A program made the position numbers and the translations under genes. The notes beneath the pieces are model-generated. The model worked only from the letters and a program-made list of their open reading frames with translations. It was not told where the DNA came from and did not search any database. DNA of 64,000 nt. Origin: Lactobacillus sp. PV034. Lineage in GTDB: Bacteria > Bacillota > Bacilli > Lactobacillales > Lactobacillaceae. Below are positions 1-8,500 of this stretch, piece after piece; the first letter of the stretch is position 1; each line of letters starts with the position of its first letter. Location: the NCBI RefSeq assembly GCF_014522305.1, contig NZ_CP041982.1:67001-131000 (forward strand), given 5' to 3'.

Positions 1-165
1 CGCCAAGCAGCATTGGAAAGAATTCAGAGTCAAATGCCGCTAGCAGAAAAAATTAAAAGAGCTGATTATACGATCGAAAATAATGGCACAATTGCTGAAC
101 TAGAACATCAGTTAGCTGATTTATTGAAGATGCTGAGAAAGGTTGATACAGATGGAATGTCCTAA
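1..165 (+). CDS. coaE: Dephospho-CoA kinase, C-terminal end (partial)
   Basis: Only the last 54 residues are in the window, with the reading frame entering from the left edge. The tail (RQAALERIQSQMPLAEK, then a segment reading ADYTIENNG) matches the C-terminus of CoaE, the ATP-dependent kinase for the last step of CoA synthesis; the Q-M-P-L and D-x-x-I-x-N-N-G segments are typical of the family. The P-loop lies outside the window. The stop overlaps the start of nrdR, and coaE-nrdR-dnaB-dnaI is the usual order in lactobacilli, which supports the call. Confidence 0.85.
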   Translation, partial: RQAALERIQSQMPLAEKIKRADYTIENNGTIAELEHQLADLLKMLRKVDTDGMS

Positions 166-625
166 TTGTCATCAAAATTCTTCGCGCGTGATTGATTCTC
201 GTCCAAGTGATGAGAATCGCGCCATCAGACGGCGCCGAGAATGTGAAAATTGTGGTTTTCGTTTTACAACATTTGAACGAGTTGAACAGGCGCCACTATT
301 AGTAATTAAAAATGATGGTACTCGTGAAGCATTTAGTCGTGATAAAATTTTACATGGTGTCGTCATGGCTGCCCAAAAGCGCCCAATTTCTAGCTTTCAA
401 TTAGGTACTTTAGCAGATCATGTTGTTAATGCTATTCGTAAACAGGGTATTTCTGAAATCTCCTCAAAAGAAATTGGAGAATTAGTGATGAATGAATTAG
501 CAAATCTTGATGACGTGGCTTATATCAGATTTGCCAGTATTTATCGCCAATTTAAGGATGTTTCTGGTTTTATGGAGGCCATGGAAGATATGATTAAAAA
601 GCATAGTAATGATAAGGGGAATTAA
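152..625 (+). CDS. nrdR: Transcriptional repressor NrdR
   Basis: This 157-residue protein has the standard NrdR build: an N-terminal zinc ribbon with Cys3, Cys6, Cys31 and Cys34, then an ATP-cone domain (about residues 49-139). NrdR represses ribonucleotide reductase genes in response to ATP/dATP by binding NrdR boxes. I chose the ATG at 152 rather than the in-frame TTG at 143, because M-E-C-P-N-C is the canonical start and an AGAAAGG ribosome-binding site lies at 135-141. The start overlaps the coaE stop, so the two are probably translationally coupled. Family length is about 150-160. Confidence 0.95.
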   Translation: MECPNCHQNSSRVIDSRPSDENRAIRRRRECENCGFRFTTFERVEQAPLLVIKNDGTREAFSRDKILHGVVMAAQKRPISSFQLGTLADHVVNAIRKQGISEISSKEIGELVMNELANLDDVAYIRFASIYRQFKDVSGFMEAMEDMIKKHSNDKGN

Positions 626-630
626 GAAAA

Positions 631-1977
631 ATGTATGTTAGTAGCAATCCAAAACAACCTTTCTATGTTGCTAACCAAATCGTCCTAACTAGTAATGATC
701 AAAAAGTCTTAACTAAGCTTTATCAGCCTCTAGTAGGTGTGTTAGGAGTAGGACTCTACACAACCTTAGTTAATGAATTTGATACGATTCCTTTTGCTGG
801 AGATTATAAAACTCTCTATCAATTGCAAGATCAAACCGATGCTGATTTAAAAAGTATTTTTTCTAGTTTACATCACCTTGAAGCGGTAGGACTTTTAAAA
901 ACATTTGTTGGACAAAATCCAGTTTTGGGCGATGTTATAATCTTTCAACTTTTACCTGTTCCTAGACCGCAAGAATTTTTTGCCACTTTCCTACTATCAA
1001 GTATGCTACGTGAAAGACTGGGAACTGTTGGTTTTGAACGTTTAGTTAAAGAATTTACTCCACGCGTTTTTACTGGCTTAAAAGACGCACGAGAAGTAAG
1101 TGCAGGATTTTTTGAAGTTTTCCACTTATCGCAAAATGCGGCAATTGAACCGCCAGCAGTTGTCAAAGAAGCTAGCGCAAAGGTCGGAGAAGTTAAAGCT
1201 CCACAAGTAAAACTAACTGAAAAAGCTAAAAAAATTGACTGGGATTTTTTACTTGCACTCTTTGATGCCTACCATATTAATAAGGCAGAAGTTGACAAGC
1301 ACCGCAGTGAAATTAGCCAGCTGATGGCGTTTTATGATTTGAGCGAACAGGATTTTATCAACGAAGCCATGCTTACTTTTTCAGCAGGAAAGACCAGCTT
1401 AGATATGGAGGCAATTGCAAGCGTTATTGCAGAAAATTATGGTAGCAGGCAGACTAAGACTTCTGTTGAAAAACAAATTACACCTAAGAAGGATACATTA
1501 GCTACGATCAAAAATCTTTCAAAGCAAGATGATGAATTTTTAAAGGAAGTCAATCAATATTCAGTTGTGGACTACTTATACCATCTCAAAGAAAAAAAGG
1601 GTGGTTATGTAACTGCTAATGAAAAAAAGGTGCTCTATCGTTTGCAGAATCAATATGGCTTAAGTCCGCAACTAATTAATGTATTAATCTATACCTGTTT
1701 AGAATATGACTCAGTCTTAGCGCCTAATCTGGCTGATCGGATTGCAAATGACTGGCTGCAAAAGGGCGTAACTACGGCTGTTCAAGCTATTGGGTATGTT
1801 AAAAAGCGACGCTCGCAAACACGTAATCGCCGCTACCAGGTAAATCATAAACCAGTCAAAAAAACTAGTGATTGGCAAGCTAAAAAACGCCAAACTAGTG
1901 AAACTTCAAGGGCACAGATGTCTGAAGATGAAATGAATCAAATTTTTAAAAATTTTGGAAAAGAAAATAAAGGGTAA
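631..1977 (+). CDS. dnaB: Replication initiation/membrane attachment protein DnaB (B. subtilis type)
   Basis: This 448-residue protein resembles Firmicutes DnaB, the loader cofactor that works with DnaD and DnaI to bring the replicative helicase to oriC or stalled forks; it is not the helicase. The N-terminal half carries the winged-helix-like region. A helical DnaB/DnaD-type domain lies at about residues 300-400, and the C-terminus is Lys/Arg-rich (KKRRSQTRNRR segment), suggesting DNA binding. It starts 5 nt after the nrdR stop and ends 6 nt before dnaI, in the typical dnaB-dnaI operon. Family assignment rests on length, context and the conserved C-terminal domain. Confidence 0.9.
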   Translation: MYVSSNPKQPFYVANQIVLTSNDQKVLTKLYQPLVGVLGVGLYTTLVNEFDTIPFAGDYKTLYQLQDQTDADLKSIFSSLHHLEAVGLLKTFVGQNPVLGDVIIFQLLPVPRPQEFFATFLLSSMLRERLGTVGFERLVKEFTPRVFTGLKDAREVSAGFFEVFHLSQNAAIEPPAVVKEASAKVGEVKAPQVKLTEKAKKIDWDFLLALFDAYHINKAEVDKHRSEISQLMAFYDLSEQDFINEAMLTFSAGKTSLDMEAIASVIAENYGSRQTKTSVEKQITPKKDTLATIKNLSKQDDEFLKEVNQYSVVDYLYHLKEKKGGYVTANEKKVLYRLQNQYGLSPQLINVLIYTCLEYDSVLAPNLADRIANDWLQKGVTTAVQAIGYVKKRRSQTRNRRYQVNHKPVKKTSDWQAKKRQTSETSRAQMSEDEMNQIFKNFGKENKG

Positions 1978-1983
1978 AAAACG

Positions 1984-2895
1984 ATGGAATCTATTTCAGA
2001 GGTTATCAAAAAAATTTTGCAGGAAAGAAAAGTAGCAGGTGATAGTGCAGAACTAGCTAAAAGCTCCCTTCAAAATTCTGCAGTTAAAGAATTTTTAACG
2101 CAGCATCAAAATGAAATCTCCAAAGAAATGATCGCTTCATCTCTGACCAATCTGTATATTTTTGCCCAACAAGTGGAAAAAGCAAATGACAAAATCATTT
2201 CTGATTATCAACCACGATTATTTATTAATGGATCAGTGATTGATATTGCGTACTTGCCAACACAGGCTAAAGCAATGGCCACTAAAAGACAGCAAGTAGC
2301 TAAGAAAATTGAATTGATCGATTTGCCTAATAAATTGCGCAAGATTGAATTAGCTCAAGTTGAGCAAACGCCTGAGAGAAGAATGGCTCTTCTTGAAATT
2401 GCTAGTTTTTTAAAATCTTTTGCTAAAGATCCCCACGCACGTGGCCTTTACCTTGAAGGTGATTTTGGCGTGGGCAAGACCTATTTATTAGCCGGCTTAG
2501 CTAATTCAATTGCAAATGAAGGTTATCAGGTTAGCTTTTTGCATGTACCGTCATTTATTGCTAGTTTATCGAGTCACTTTTCTGATAATAGTTTGAGTCA
2601 AGAAGTTGACCGTTTAGCAAATGTACCAGTTTTGATTTTAGATGACATTGGGGCTGAAACCTTGAGCGAATGGTCACGTGATGATGTTTTAGGCGTAGTT
2701 TTGCAAAAACGCATGGATAATGTTTTACCGACTTTCTTTTCCTCAAATATGGATATGAAGGCATTAGAAGACCATTTTGCGGAAACTAAAAACAGTCTCG
2801 ATGAACTCAAAGCCAAGCGGTTAATGGAACGAGTACGTTTTTTAAGTAAAGAAGTTTTTGTTGATGGTAAAAATCGCCGCCAATTTAATTCATAA
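1984..2895 (+). CDS. dnaI: Primosomal protein DnaI (helicase loader)
   Basis: A 303-residue AAA+ ATPase. The Walker A motif GDFGVGKT is at residues 159-166, and a Walker B-like LILDDIG follows about 55 residues later. The N-terminal about 130 residues are the DnaI-specific helicase-binding region. DnaI loads the replicative helicase together with DnaB and DnaD. It is the last gene of the nrdR-dnaB-dnaI group; the thrS promoter and T-box leader follow directly, with no strong separate terminator visible between them. Confidence 0.93.
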   Translation: MESISEVIKKILQERKVAGDSAELAKSSLQNSAVKEFLTQHQNEISKEMIASSLTNLYIFAQQVEKANDKIISDYQPRLFINGSVIDIAYLPTQAKAMATKRQQVAKKIELIDLPNKLRKIELAQVEQTPERRMALLEIASFLKSFAKDPHARGLYLEGDFGVGKTYLLAGLANSIANEGYQVSFLHVPSFIASLSSHFSDNSLSQEVDRLANVPVLILDDIGAETLSEWSRDDVLGVVLQKRMDNVLPTFFSSNMDMKALEDHFAETKNSLDELKAKRLMERVRFLSKEVFVDGKNRRQFNS

Positions 2896-2911
2896 AAAAT
2901 AAAAAATAGAC

Positions 2912-2939
2912 TTGCAACTAAGAAATGAGCTAGTATAAT
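2912..2939 (+). promoter_or_regulatory. Promoter of the thrS T-box leader
   Basis: A TTGCAA -35 box (2912-2917) and a perfect TATAAT -10 box (2934-2939) are separated by 16 nt. It lies just after dnaI and just before the T-box leader. Confidence 0.65.
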
Positions 2940-2944
2940 TAAAA

Positions 2945-3157
2945 TCAATGAAAGACATGACAATTTCTAACTCAGAGACAAGGATCTAGTTCTGGAAATC
3001 CTTGATTAAGAAGTTGCCCCAATTTCATCAGCCCAAATTTTAATATCGGATTAGGTAACCTTAACAACCTGTAGAGGAGCTAATAGTCTTAGCTCGAATT
3101 TTGGGTGGAACCACGTACTTTAACGTCCCAGTGCTTTATGGCACTGGGACTTTTTTA
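2945..3157 (+). promoter_or_regulatory. T-box riboswitch leader of thrS
   Basis: The leader carries the hallmark T-box segment GGGTGGAACCACG (about 3099-3111), which pairs with the free 3' end of uncharged tRNA. It is followed by a GC-rich terminator hairpin (arms 3125-3134 and 3141-3150) and a T-run. The structured region upstream has the expected length for Stem I to III. The downstream gene is thrS, so the regulator should be tRNA-Thr; I could not assign the specifier codon with certainty by eye. Confidence 0.9.
3125..3157 (+). terminator. Intrinsic terminator of the thrS T-box
   Basis: A 10-bp stem (GTCCCAGTGC / GCACTGGGAC) with a short loop is followed by a T-run. It is the OFF conformation of the T-box attenuator. 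Confidence 0.88.
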
Positions 3158-3171
3158 TTTGGAGGTAAAAA

Positions 3172-5103
3172 ATGAGTTTTTCTGTAACTTTACCAGATGG
3201 ATCAAAAAAAGAATTTGACCAAGCAGTATCTGTTAAGGATTTAGCATCTTCAATTGCAACTTCTCTTGGCAAAGCTGCTGTTGGTGCAAGAATTGATGGT
3301 CATGTAAGACCATTAGACTACATGATTGATGGTGATGTAGAAGCAGCTATTATCACTGATAAAGATGAAGAAGGTCTAGACATTTTACGTGCTACAACTG
3401 CATTCTTATTAGAAGCAGTTGCTAAGCGTGAATACCCTGAATTGCGTCTTGGAATGCATGAAGCCGATGAAGGTGGCTTCTTTGTCGATACTGATAAGAG
3501 CGATCAAATTAAGATTACCGAATTACCAAAACTTGAAAAAGCCATGGAAAAGGCAATCAAGAATGGTGAAAAGATTGAATTCGCTACTATGAGTAAGAGC
3601 GAATTACAAGAAATCTTCAAGGATGACAAGTTTAAACTTGAATTACTTGAAAAAGAAGATAATGAAGTTGAAGTTTACAAGTTAGGTGACTTCGTTGACT
3701 TTGGTTTTGATGCCTTATTACCAAATACTGGTAAGATTAAGAACTTCAAACTTTTATCAGTAGCTGGTGCTTACTGGTTAGGTAAGTCTTCTAATCCAAT
3801 GCTTCAAAGAATCTTTGGAACTGCCTTCTTCAAGAAGAGTGCATTAGAAGAAGATTTGAAGCGCCGTGAAGAAATTAAGGAAAGAGACCACCGTACTATT
3901 GGCCGTGACTTAGACTTGTTCTTTGTTGATCCTAAAGTTGGTGCTGGTCTTCCATACTGGATGCCAAAGGGTGCTACAATTCGTCGCGTTATTGAACGTT
4001 ACATTGTTGATAAAGAAGTTGCAGATGGCTACCAACATGTTTACACCCCAGTTTTGATGAATGTTGATGCTTATAAGACTTCAGGTCACTGGGCACACTA
4101 CCGTGATGACATGTTTCCACCAATGGACATGGGTGATGGCGAAATGCTTGAATTACGTCCAATGAACTGTCCATCACACATTCAAATTTATAAGCACCAC
4201 ATTCGTTCATACCGTGAATTACCAATCCGTATTGCTGAATTAGGTATGATGCACCGTTACGAAAAATCAGGTGCCTTATCAGGTTTACAACGTGTGCGTG
4301 AAATGACTTTAAATGATGGTCACACTTTTGTTGCTCTAGATCAAATCCAAGAAGAATTTGCTAAGGTATTGAAGTTAATCATGGATGTTTATGAAGACTT
4401 TGATATTACTGATTACTACTTCAGATTATCTTACCGTGATCCAAAGAATACTGATAAGTACTTTGCAAATGATGAAATGTGGGAAACTGCTCAAAAGATG
4501 CTTAAGGGTGCGATGGATGATCTTGGTTTGGATTATGTTGAAGCAGAAGGTGAAGCTGCCTTCTATGGTCCAAAACTTGATATTCAAACTAAGACCGCCT
4601 TGGGTAATGATGAAACTATGTCCACTATCCAATTAGACTTCATGCTTCCAGAAAAATTTGACTTGAAGTATGTTGGTAAAGATGGTGAAGAACACCGTCC
4701 AGTTATGATTCACCGTGGTATTGTTGGTACGATGGAAAGATTTATCGCTTACTTAACTGAAATTTACAAGGGTGCTTTCCCAACTTGGCTTGCTCCAGTT
4801 CAAGCAGAAATTATTCCAGTTAATGAAGATGCACATGGTGAATATGCTGAAAAAGTTAAGGCAGAATTAACTAAGCGTGGCTTCAGAGCTGAAGTAGACC
4901 ACCGTAATGAAAAGATGGGTTACAAGATTCGTGAATCTCAAACTCAAAAAGTTCCTTACACTTTAGTTTTAGGTGATGATGAAATGAATGCTAATAGTGT
5001 TAACGTTCGTCGTTACGGAACTGAAGAACAAATTTCTAAGAGTTTAGATGACTTTATCAATGAAATTGATGCTGATGTTAAATCTTACTCACGTAAAAAT
5101 TAA
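3172..5103 (+). CDS. thrS: Threonine-tRNA ligase
   Basis: A 643-residue class II aminoacyl-tRNA synthetase. It has an N-terminal TGS domain (about 1-63), the editing/SAD domain, a catalytic core and a C-terminal anticodon-binding domain. The zinc and substrate-binding residues expected in ThrRS are present: Cys333 (in RPMNCPSH), His384 (DGHTF) and His514 (VMIHRG). It charges tRNA-Thr. The start has a GGAGG site about 8 nt upstream. Expression is controlled by the T-box just upstream, and a hairpin terminator follows the gene, so it is monocistronic. Confidence 0.98.
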   Translation: MSFSVTLPDGSKKEFDQAVSVKDLASSIATSLGKAAVGARIDGHVRPLDYMIDGDVEAAIITDKDEEGLDILRATTAFLLEAVAKREYPELRLGMHEADEGGFFVDTDKSDQIKITELPKLEKAMEKAIKNGEKIEFATMSKSELQEIFKDDKFKLELLEKEDNEVEVYKLGDFVDFGFDALLPNTGKIKNFKLLSVAGAYWLGKSSNPMLQRIFGTAFFKKSALEEDLKRREEIKERDHRTIGRDLDLFFVDPKVGAGLPYWMPKGATIRRVIERYIVDKEVADGYQHVYTPVLMNVDAYKTSGHWAHYRDDMFPPMDMGDGEMLELRPMNCPSHIQIYKHHIRSYRELPIRIAELGMMHRYEKSGALSGLQRVREMTLNDGHTFVALDQIQEEFAKVLKLIMDVYEDFDITDYYFRLSYRDPKNTDKYFANDEMWETAQKMLKGAMDDLGLDYVEAEGEAAFYGPKLDIQTKTALGNDETMSTIQLDFMLPEKFDLKYVGKDGEEHRPVMIHRGIVGTMERFIAYLTEIYKGAFPTWLAPVQAEIIPVNEDAHGEYAEKVKAELTKRGFRAEVDHRNEKMGYKIRESQTQKVPYTLVLGDDEMNANSVNVRRYGTEEQISKSLDDFINEIDADVKSYSRKN

Positions 5104-5120
5104 TTAAATAAATTAAGTTA

Positions 5121-5163
5121 AAAGACTAACTTTCTTGCTCTAGCAGAAAAGTTAGTCTTTTTT
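5121..5163 (+). terminator. Intrinsic terminator after thrS
   Basis: An inverted repeat, AAAGACTAAC (5121-5130) with GTTAGTCTTT (5151-5160), is followed by T residues. Confidence 0.85.
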
Positions 5164-5262
5164 ATGTCTTTTTATGTTGTTTTTTGTTATTTTTTATTTA
5201 ATTGTAGTTAATTTTATTCAAAATTTCTGATAACAACATAAGAAAAGTTTAACACTAAAATT

Positions 5263-5291
5263 TTGCTTTTGCCTTGATAAATAGGTAAAAT
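5263..5291 (+). promoter_or_regulatory. Candidate promoter of the glycosyltransferase-adhesin operon
   Basis: A TTGCTT -35-like box (5263-5268) and TAAAAT -10-like box (5286-5291) are separated by 17 nt. They lie in the 160-nt AT-rich gap between the thrS terminator and the first glycosyltransferase gene. No other regulatory structure is evident in that gap. Confidence 0.45.
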
Positions 5292-5381
5292 AATAGTACA
5301 AAGAAAAATTAGATTTACTGTATTTTGAAAATTTATTTTTGTTATTTAATTTGTCTTTTTCTAAAATATCGAGGAGAAAAA

Positions 5382-6944
5382 ATGATATATTTTATTAATT
5401 TTGGAATGCCAGATCATAAATCTGGAATTGAACATGCCGAGATCAAACGGTTAAATTTATTTAAAAATCATAATCAACCAGCCAAGGTTATTGCGCGTGA
5501 TTGGAACCGTACTCTTCATCAGACTGCAAATGCTGCAGGGGTGGATGATGATAGTTTACTAGGAATGTTTGATTACTTCCAAGATGCAACGAAGGTAGCT
5601 GCTAAGAACTTAACAGTTGATGATTTAGATTTTGGAATTGTTAACACTAAGCGTGAAGATGAAACTGATAAGAATAGATACTTGGTTACTAATGCTGCCA
5701 ATGGCAAGTTAGTAGCCCGTGTTAATTACGATCCGGTTCATGATCGTCAAGTAGTATCAACTGAATTGTTTGATGAATATGGTAATCTTTACCGCGTTGA
5801 TCATTATGATTCACGTGGCTTTAGATCATTAGTTCAATGGTACACACCTGATAATAAGATTGGTAATGAAGAATGGTTAACTCCTGATGGTCGTACTGTA
5901 ATTAGAACATTTAATAAATTTGATATTCACCACAAGTTAGTCAAGACCGGTTGGTGGCTACAAGAAAAGAACGGCGAGATTCATACTTTTGATACCATTG
6001 ATGAATTGTTTGAACACTTCTTAAATCGAATTAATGAAAAAGGTAATAATATCTTTGTGCTTGACCGTTCACTTCTTGCCGACGGAGCATTAACTAGATT
6101 AAAGAAGCCAGCTTATACAGTTATGCACTTGCATAATTCACAGGCTGGGGATGCCCAAGATCCACTTCATTCAATTGTGAATAACAATTATGAATATGCC
6201 TTGGCAAATCTTGATCGTTATTCTTCTGTTGTTTCAGCAACTCAACGTCAGACAGATGATGTGATTGAAAGATTTAAGCCTAAAGCAAAAATGTTTACCA
6301 TCCCAGTTGGTGTAGTAGATGATGAAACTTTAAATGAAGATCATGTCCCTATGGATAAACGTACTTTCGGTAAGATTATCGCAGTGGCAAGAATTGCTTA
6401 TGAAAAGCGTTTAGATGACTTAGTACGTGCAGTTAAAATTGTTCATGATCAAGTTCCGGAAGTAACTTTAGACCTTTATGGTTATGCCGATTCATCAAAT
6501 AATTATGGTGAAAAACGTAAAATTGAAAAATTAATCAAGGAATTAGGTCTTGAAGATGTAGTTACTTTTAAGGGCTATACCAACGACATTGCCAAGGTTG
6601 AAAAAGATGCCCAAGTCTTTGGCTTGACTTCAAGAATGGAAGGATTCAACTTAGCCGTTATGGAAGCTTTATCACATGGTGTGATTGGTGTAACCTACGA
6701 TGTTAACTATGGACCAAATGATATTGTGGTTGATGGTAAAAATGGTTATATCGTTGATTTTGGTGATTATAAGGCATTGGCTGAAAAGATGCTCAAGATC
6801 TTTAAGGACAAGAAGTTAATGCAAGAACTAAGCGATGGTTCTTATGAAACAAGTGAACGTTTCTCAGATGAGAACGTTTGGAATGCATGGCATGATTTAA
6901 TTCAAGACGCAGAGAAGACTTTGGGAGGTGCAGTAAGAAAATGA
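5382..6944 (+). CDS. GT-B glycosyltransferase, GtfA/SdgA-like
   Basis: A 520-residue glycosyltransferase of GT-B fold. The N-terminus (MIYFINFGMPDHKSGIEHAE) and the D-Y-F-Q segment resemble GtfA of Ser-rich-repeat glycoprotein loci and SdgA/SdgB of staphylococci. The C-terminal Rossmann domain has the retaining EX7E motif (Glu420 and Glu428, in EGFNLAVME). These enzymes add sugars to Ser/Thr of repeat-rich surface proteins. I chose the ATG at 5382 because GAGGAGA lies just upstream; the longer frame from 5325 has no site. It overlaps the next glycosyltransferase by ATGA, and the giant Ser/Ala-rich adhesin follows, its likely substrate. The specific sugar cannot be told. Confidence 0.85.
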   Translation: MIYFINFGMPDHKSGIEHAEIKRLNLFKNHNQPAKVIARDWNRTLHQTANAAGVDDDSLLGMFDYFQDATKVAAKNLTVDDLDFGIVNTKREDETDKNRYLVTNAANGKLVARVNYDPVHDRQVVSTELFDEYGNLYRVDHYDSRGFRSLVQWYTPDNKIGNEEWLTPDGRTVIRTFNKFDIHHKLVKTGWWLQEKNGEIHTFDTIDELFEHFLNRINEKGNNIFVLDRSLLADGALTRLKKPAYTVMHLHNSQAGDAQDPLHSIVNNNYEYALANLDRYSSVVSATQRQTDDVIERFKPKAKMFTIPVGVVDDETLNEDHVPMDKRTFGKIIAVARIAYEKRLDDLVRAVKIVHDQVPEVTLDLYGYADSSNNYGEKRKIEKLIKELGLEDVVTFKGYTNDIAKVEKDAQVFGLTSRMEGFNLAVMEALSHGVIGVTYDVNYGPNDIVVDGKNGYIVDFGDYKALAEKMLKIFKDKKLMQELSDGSYETSERFSDENVWNAWHDLIQDAEKTLGGAVRK

Positions 6945-8428
6945 TTTATTTAATAGGAGAAAACGTATTTACTTTTAATTCAGGTACTGAATTCTCTCAA
7001 TTTGAAAGATTGAATGCCTTTAACAAAAATGATAAGCCCGCTGTTTTATTACTCCGTAATTATAACCGCATGTTAAGTAATGAAATTAAGAAGCATGGCT
7101 TAAAACAAAAAGATGTTATTAACATGTACGATTATTTCCAAGGAACGGTTAAGACTAGACGTAAAGAACAATCATTGCGCTTGCTTGATAGTATTCCGCT
7201 TACTGATTACCACATTGTTGGGGTAGATAATAACTACTCTAATATTGAATACAAGGGTAAAAAAATCGGTGAAATTCGCGTAATGCCAGCGACTGTAGGA
7301 CTAGTTGGCTCGATTGAATACTATGATTCACTCGGTCAAACTGCAGTCAAAGAATATTGGGACTGGCGTGGTTTTAAGTCAATGGTTGAAACCTACCATC
7401 CAGATGGCTCAGTGGCTATGCAACAATATTTGCGTCAAGACGGTAGTCCAGCGATTGAAGTAACTCACATGTATATTGGTGATAAAGTATTACCAACCAT
7501 GTGGAAGTTAATTGATTACAAGGGTAGAGACTGGCAATTTAGAACTGAAGATCAACTCTTTACCTTCTTCTTAAATGAAATCAACAACCAAGAACCAGGA
7601 ACATTTATTTCAGATCGTCGTACTTTAGATAGTTCAGTCTTGAATGTTGAAAATGCAGATAAGAAGATTTCATATCTTCACAGTGTTCCTTTCAAAGAAC
7701 GTAATCATCCTCAACATGGAATTATGGATGTTTATGAACGCAGTGTTAATGGTGAAGCAGGCAGAGAATTTGATTACGTAGTATTACCTACTCAAGATCA
7801 AGCAGATGAAGTTGCTAAGTTAGCTACTTCAAATAGTCAAATTGTATCTGCTCCTGATAGTTACGTTAAAGCAGGTAAGGCAAAAGAATTAAGCGAAGAT
7901 ATTACCTTAGTTTATGTGGGGCGCTTAGCTGCTGAAAAGAATACTACTGATGTAATTAAGGCTTTTAAGCATATTAGCAACAAGCTCCCTGAAGCTAAAC
8001 TAAAATTACAAGGCTATTTTGGCAGTGGTGAATATGAAAAAGAACTCAAAGACCTAATTAAAAAGTTAGATTTAACAGATAAGGTTGAGTTTATTCCTTA
8101 TGATCCAGCTAAGCAAGATTTGCAAGATGCTACTTTATTCTTGAATGCTAGTCATAGTGAAGGCTTTGGGATGAATATGCTTGAAGCATTGGCAAATGGT
8201 ATTCCGGTAGTAACTTATGCAGCTGATTATACTAGGAATAACTTAATTAAAGATGGAGTTAATGGCTTCAATGTAGTAAAAACTACTCCAGTTGGCTTAG
8301 CTAATAAGGTTTTGGAAGTGTTAGGCGATAGCAAAGAATATGCTAGCCTTTCTCAAGGAGCAATTCAAACTGCCAAAGAGAATACAGAAGCTAACTTTAT
8401 GAAGCAATGGGATAAATTTATAGACTAA
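6941..8428 (+). CDS. Second GT-B glycosyltransferase, paralogue of the upstream gene
   Basis: This 495-residue protein has the same architecture as its upstream neighbour: a matching N-terminal pattern (Y-L-I-G-E-N-V-F-T-F-N-S-G-T-E) and DYFQG segment, a beta-rich middle, and a C-terminal GT domain with EX7E (Glu407 and Glu415, EGFGMNMLE). It is therefore a paralogue with an apparently intact catalytic site, not a GtfB-type chaperone, whose N-terminus is different. The start codon overlaps the previous stop (ATGA), indicating translational coupling and possibly a two-enzyme complex or sequential glycosylation of the adhesin downstream. Confidence 0.83.
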   Translation: MIYLIGENVFTFNSGTEFSQFERLNAFNKNDKPAVLLLRNYNRMLSNEIKKHGLKQKDVINMYDYFQGTVKTRRKEQSLRLLDSIPLTDYHIVGVDNNYSNIEYKGKKIGEIRVMPATVGLVGSIEYYDSLGQTAVKEYWDWRGFKSMVETYHPDGSVAMQQYLRQDGSPAIEVTHMYIGDKVLPTMWKLIDYKGRDWQFRTEDQLFTFFLNEINNQEPGTFISDRRTLDSSVLNVENADKKISYLHSVPFKERNHPQHGIMDVYERSVNGEAGREFDYVVLPTQDQADEVAKLATSNSQIVSAPDSYVKAGKAKELSEDITLVYVGRLAAEKNTTDVIKAFKHISNKLPEAKLKLQGYFGSGEYEKELKDLIKKLDLTDKVEFIPYDPAKQDLQDATLFLNASHSEGFGMNMLEALANGIPVVTYAADYTRNNLIKDGVNGFNVVKTTPVGLANKVLEVLGDSKEYASLSQGAIQTAKENTEANFMKQWDKFID

Positions 8429-8500
8429 ATATTTTGTTTTAGTAGTTGGATATGCTAATTTTGTTTAGATAGATTTAGATTAAGAATAGGGGAAATGTTA

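Noticed and set aside
4385..4636. 83-residue plus-strand frame inside thrS
   Set aside because: It is an out-of-frame shadow of the well-conserved thrS gene with no start signal.
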